From: Alphaproteobacteria bacterium | Lineage (GTDB): Bacteria; Pseudomonadota; Alphaproteobacteria; VGEJ01 | Length of the DNA: 7,959 nt | Reading direction: 5' to 3' | Assembly (NCBI GenBank): GCA_016869335.1 | Contig: VGEJ01000105.1 | Coordinates: 1-7,959, forward strand | Shown here: positions 5,937 through 7,959 of the stretch, one piece after another | Numbering within the stretch: position 1 is the stretch's first letter | Layout: every line of letters begins with the position of its first letter | Translations under genes and position numbers: made by a program | The notes under the pieces: generated by a model | The model's database searches: none | What the model was told of the DNA's origin: nothing | What the model saw: the letters and a program-made list of their open reading frames with translations, nothing else

Positions 5937-6220
5937 CGCAGATCTCTCTCGATGCGTTGCGCTGGCACATAGCGGGCTGGGGCCCTGCGTTTGCCCCCCG
6001 ACAGGACCCCAGCCTCGCGGCAGTCATAAGACGCCACCCCGAGCATACGTGGGCTTGACGATCGGTTAAGGACCGAACCGTCGGACCCTATAAGAATTTA
6101 GGACGGAGCCAGCCTTGCTCTCCCAGCGAGCGCCAGCGCCGTGGCGCGCGCGTCCGTATGGAGAGAATGTAGACGATGTTGTTCTATCACAGGTAGTGTC
6201 GGCGCCGGGGATCGGCTAGA
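5937..6220. other. Intergenic region between hisI and the CqsA-like gene
   Basis: These 284 bases contain no gene I can support. They hold the 3' flank of hisI, the leader of the CqsA-like pseudogene and two hairpins: a long one at 5975-6014 (listed separately) and a short one, GCGCCA (6130-6135) with TGGCGC (6142-6147), about 75 bases beyond the hisI stop and without a T-run. The middle (6050-6105) is noticeably more AT-rich than its surroundings. Confidence 0.5.
5975..6014 (-). repeat. Long imperfect inverted repeat in the leader of the CqsA-like gene
   Basis: GGCTGGGGCCCTG (5975-5987) pairs with CAGGACCCCAGCC (6002-6014), 12 of 13 bases matching (single C/A mismatch at 5983/6006), with a 14-base loop. 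In the minus-strand transcript it would lie 38-78 bases before the ATG at 5936. There is no T-run after it on either strand, so it is not a typical terminator. It could be a protein-binding operator, an RNA leader structure, or a relic. Confidence 0.6.
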
Positions 6221-6637
6221 CTACGGACGGGTCGTCCGGCCGTAGAGGACGGACGGGTCGATCGCCGGGTCGGCGATGATCGCCACCTCTCCCGCGCGCA
6301 GCGCCACAAAGAAGCAGCTCCGCCGGCCCGTGTGGCAAGCGACGCCGCGCTGGGCAACGAGCAGCAGGATCGCGTCCCCGTCGCAGTCGAGGCGCAGCTC
6401 GATGAGGTCCTGGGTCTGTCCCGAGGTCTCGCCCTTGCGCCACAGCGCGCCGCGTGAGCGTGACCAGTAGACGACCTGCCCGGTGCGCAGCGACTCCGCG
6501 ATCGCTTCCCGATTCATCCACGCCAGCATCAGCACTTCGCCGGTGTCGTGCTGCTGGGCGATGGCCGGCACCAGGCCGTCATCGTCGAAGCGCACCGCGG
6601 CGAGGAGGGCGGCGAGCGCGCCCTCGGGGGCACTCAT
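6221..6637 (-). CDS. hisI: Phosphoribosyl-AMP cyclohydrolase
   Basis: A 138-residue soluble enzyme that opens the adenine ring of phosphoribosyl-AMP to give ProFAR, the third step of histidine biosynthesis (EC 3.5.4.19). Family features are complete: VLMLAWMNREA (35-45), WSRSRGALWRKGETSGQ (58-74), the Mg-binding DCDGD (Asp84, Asp86, Asp88), and zinc ligands Cys85, Cys101 and Cys108 in CHTGRRSC. Length is typical for a monofunctional HisI without the HisE pyrophosphohydrolase domain, the usual alphaproteobacterial form. The start at 6637 is fixed by family length; the longer open frame upstream to 6763 lies in shadow of metC. The ATG overlaps the metC stop as ATGA, and there is no clear ribosome binding site, so translation is probably coupled to metC. 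No other his gene is in the window. Confidence 0.96.
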   Translation of the reverse strand: MSAPEGALAALLAAVRFDDDGLVPAIAQQHDTGEVLMLAWMNREAIAESLRTGQVVYWSRSRGALWRKGETSGQTQDLIELRLDCDGDAILLLVAQRGVACHTGRRSCFFVALRAGEVAIIADPAIDPSVLYGRTTRP

Positions 6638-7824
6638 CGGAGCGCGCCGGCCGCGCCGGCGTGGCTGTTCAGGCGAGCGAACCCGGCCTCGAGATCGGCG
6701 ATCAGATCCTCGATATCCTCGAGGCCGACGTGAACGCGGAGGAGGGGGCCCGCCTCGCGCCACGGCACCGCGATCCGCATGCGCTCGGGATGCGTCGGCA
6801 GGATCAGGCTCTCATATCCGCCCCACGAATAGCCCATGCCGAACAGCGTCATGCCGTCCAGCATCGCCGCGAGCGCGGCCTTGGCGCATGGCCTGAGCAC
6901 CACCCCGAACAGGCCCGACGCGCCCGAGAAATCGCGCCGCCAGATGGCGTGGCCAGGGTCCTCGGGCAGCGCGGGGTAGAGGACGCGCGCCACCTCGAGG
7001 CGGAGCTGCAGCCAGCGCGCGAGACGCAGCGCGCTCTCCTGATGGCGCTGGAGCCGCACGGAAAGCGTGCGCAGACCGCGCTGTGCCAGGTAGCAGTCGT
7101 CAGGCGCGACCGCGGTGCCGATGTCGCGCGCCATCTGCCGCAGCGCCGGCCAGGCCGCTTCGGTGGCGGTGGCGGTGCCTAGCATCACATCGGCATGGCC
7201 GACGATGTACTTGGTCGCTGCCTGGATCGAGACATCGACGCCATGGGTGAACGCCTTGAAGAAGCACGGCGTCGCCCACGTGTTGTCGAGCAGCACGCGC
7301 GCGCCCGCGGCGTGGGCGGCGCCAGCGATCGCCGGCACGTCCTGCACCTCGAAGGTCTGAGAGCCGGGCGACTCGAGGTAGACCACCCGGGTCGTCGGTC
7401 GCAGGAGCGCCGCGACGCCCCGGCCGATCAACGGATCGAAATACGTCGTCTCGACCCCGAGCCGCGTCAGCACCTTGTCGCAGAAGCGTCGTGTCGGTCC
7501 GTAGATGGCATCGGTCATCAGGAGGTGATCGCCGGTCTGGAGGAAGGCCAGCAACGCGGTCGTCGCCGCGGCCAGCCCGGACGGAAAGAGGGCCGTGGCA
7601 TAGCCGCCCTCCAGCGCCGTCATGGCATCCTCGAGGGCAAACGTCGTCGGCGTGCCGGCGCGCCCGTAGCTCACCCGGCGCTCGATCCCGCCGCCTTCCT
7701 GCGCCTCGAGCGCGGCGAGGGTGGGGAACAGCACGGTCGAGCAATGGTAGACCGGCGGATTGACGATGCCGAAGTTGGCCGCCGGGTCGCGGCCGGCGGT
7801 GACGATGCGGGTGTCTTCTTTCAT
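6634..7824 (-). CDS. metC: Cystathionine beta-lyase (PLP-dependent)
   Basis: A 396-residue cytosolic enzyme of the Cys/Met-metabolism PLP family, which cleaves cystathionine to homocysteine, pyruvate and ammonia in methionine biosynthesis. Visible residues: SYGRAGTPT (52-60, Tyr and Arg that bind the PLP phosphate of the partner subunit), FPSGLAA (80-86), Tyr108 stacking on PLP, Asp180 in LLDNTW, and Schiff-base Lys205 in the signature SIQAATKYIVGHAD (199-212). FDPLIG (129-134) and GYSWGGYESL (331-340) favour beta-lyase over gamma-synthase or gamma-lyase, though activities overlap in this family. ATG 7824 is chosen because the family begins here; the frame stays open to 7938, but the extra 38 residues are Pro/Arg/Gly-rich and unlike the family. 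No clear ribosome binding site is seen. The gene is first in a two-gene unit with hisI. Its last residues (AGAAGALR) come from a tandem 9-bp repeat. Confidence 0.94.
   Translation of the reverse strand: MKEDTRIVTAGRDPAANFGIVNPPVYHCSTVLFPTLAALEAQEGGGIERRVSYGRAGTPTTFALEDAMTALEGGYATALFPSGLAAATTALLAFLQTGDHLLMTDAIYGPTRRFCDKVLTRLGVETTYFDPLIGRGVAALLRPTTRVVYLESPGSQTFEVQDVPAIAGAAHAAGARVLLDNTWATPCFFKAFTHGVDVSIQAATKYIVGHADVMLGTATATEAAWPALRQMARDIGTAVAPDDCYLAQRGLRTLSVRLQRHQESALRLARWLQLRLEVARVLYPALPEDPGHAIWRRDFSGASGLFGVVLRPCAKAALAAMLDGMTLFGMGYSWGGYESLILPTHPERMRIAVPWREAGPLLRVHVGLEDIEDLIADLEAGFARLNSHAGAAGALR
6643..6660. repeat. Tandem 9-bp repeat at the metC 3' end
   Basis: CGCGCCGGC occurs twice in direct succession (6643-6651 and 6652-6660). 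On the minus strand it encodes the repeated AGA-AGA part of the MetC tail, just before the ATGA overlap with hisI. A recent slippage duplication is the simplest explanation. Confidence 0.6.
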
Positions 7825-7959
7825 GGGCTTGGCGCGTCCCGGCGCGGGCCTGATGCCGCGGCCGCCATAATGGCATCGGGCGCCCGCGGGCGCCACCGGC
7901 GGCCGGCGGGGCGCGGTTGAGCCGTCGTCGGGCACCATGTTACGGTCTGGGCAATGCCG
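7825..7959. other. Upstream region of metC
   Basis: No gene can be supported in these 135 bases. An ATG at 7954 on the plus strand could open a divergent gene but only two codons are present. The region carries a perfect 16-base palindrome (7879-7894) and a short one (GCCATAATGGC, 7864-7874). I see no SAM riboswitch fold and no convincing promoter. Confidence 0.4.
7879..7894. repeat. Perfect 16-bp palindrome upstream of metC
   Basis: GGCGCCCGCGGGCGCC is its own reverse complement. It lies 54-69 bases upstream of the metC start, where an operator would be plausible. At this GC content long G/C-only palindromes arise easily, so function is uncertain. Confidence 0.4.

Noticed and set aside
6055..6094. 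TTGACG and TATAAG on the plus strand as a promoter
   Set aside because: The two boxes are 28 bases apart, too far for a sigma70 promoter, and no plus-strand gene follows.
6638..6763. N-terminal extension of hisI by 42 codons
   Set aside because: The extension lies inside metC, is Arg/Pro/Gly-rich and absent from the HisI family; the ATGA overlap start gives the normal length.
7825..7938. N-terminal extension of metC by 38 codons
   Set aside because: It is low-complexity, contains no family sequence, and no better ribosome binding site precedes it.
7825..7959. SAM riboswitch upstream of metC
   Set aside because: I looked for the conserved loops and pseudoknot pairing and found only G/C palindromes.
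1..7959. CRISPR array, insertion sequence, prophage or toxin-antitoxin system
   Set aside because: No regularly spaced repeats, terminal inverted repeats with a transposase, or phage or toxin motifs were seen on either strand.

Overview
This is a GC-rich stretch of bacterial chromosome, most likely from an alphaproteobacterium. The best lineage evidence is a gene for the NDUFS4-type accessory subunit of respiratory complex I, which among bacteria is an alphaproteobacterial trait. The Rhodospirillales/Hyphomicrobiales-like GC content and dense coding agree. The order and species cannot be fixed from this sequence alone.

Layout, left to right. A tRNA-Ser(GGA) on the minus strand (134-224) has its own promoter and diverges from a small two-pass membrane protein of unknown function (336-653, +). 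That gene converges on a metal-dependent amidohydrolase (705-2000, -), with a GC-rich hairpin between them. The amidohydrolase diverges from the NDUFS4-like complex I subunit (2133-2426, +, possibly starting at 2079). A tRNA-Arg(TCT) (2431-2507, +) follows that gene after only four bases.

A minus-strand block then runs from 5936 down to 2546. It holds a CqsA-like alpha-oxoamine synthase that breaks after about 217 residues, a 3-hydroxyisobutyrate-dehydrogenase-family oxidoreductase whose visible active-site pattern resembles sulfolactaldehyde reductase (YihU), and an acyltransferase-3 family membrane protein. The synthase looks like a pseudogene: its N-terminal half matches the family closely up to the PLP-binding Asp/His, but the part with the catalytic lysine is out of frame and not recognisable. 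About 600 bp of non-coding or decayed DNA separates the break from the dehydrogenase.

The right end is a two-gene minus-strand operon: cystathionine beta-lyase (metC, 6634-7824) followed by phosphoribosyl-AMP cyclohydrolase (hisI, 6221-6637). The two overlap by ATGA, which suggests translational coupling of a methionine and a histidine biosynthesis gene.

Most of the window is ordinary housekeeping DNA. The part most worth a second look is 3764-6015: the remains of an aminoketone-signal-type synthase, a long hairpin in its leader, and a dehydrogenase with sulfonate-type active-site residues. No CRISPR array, insertion sequence or prophage gene is visible.
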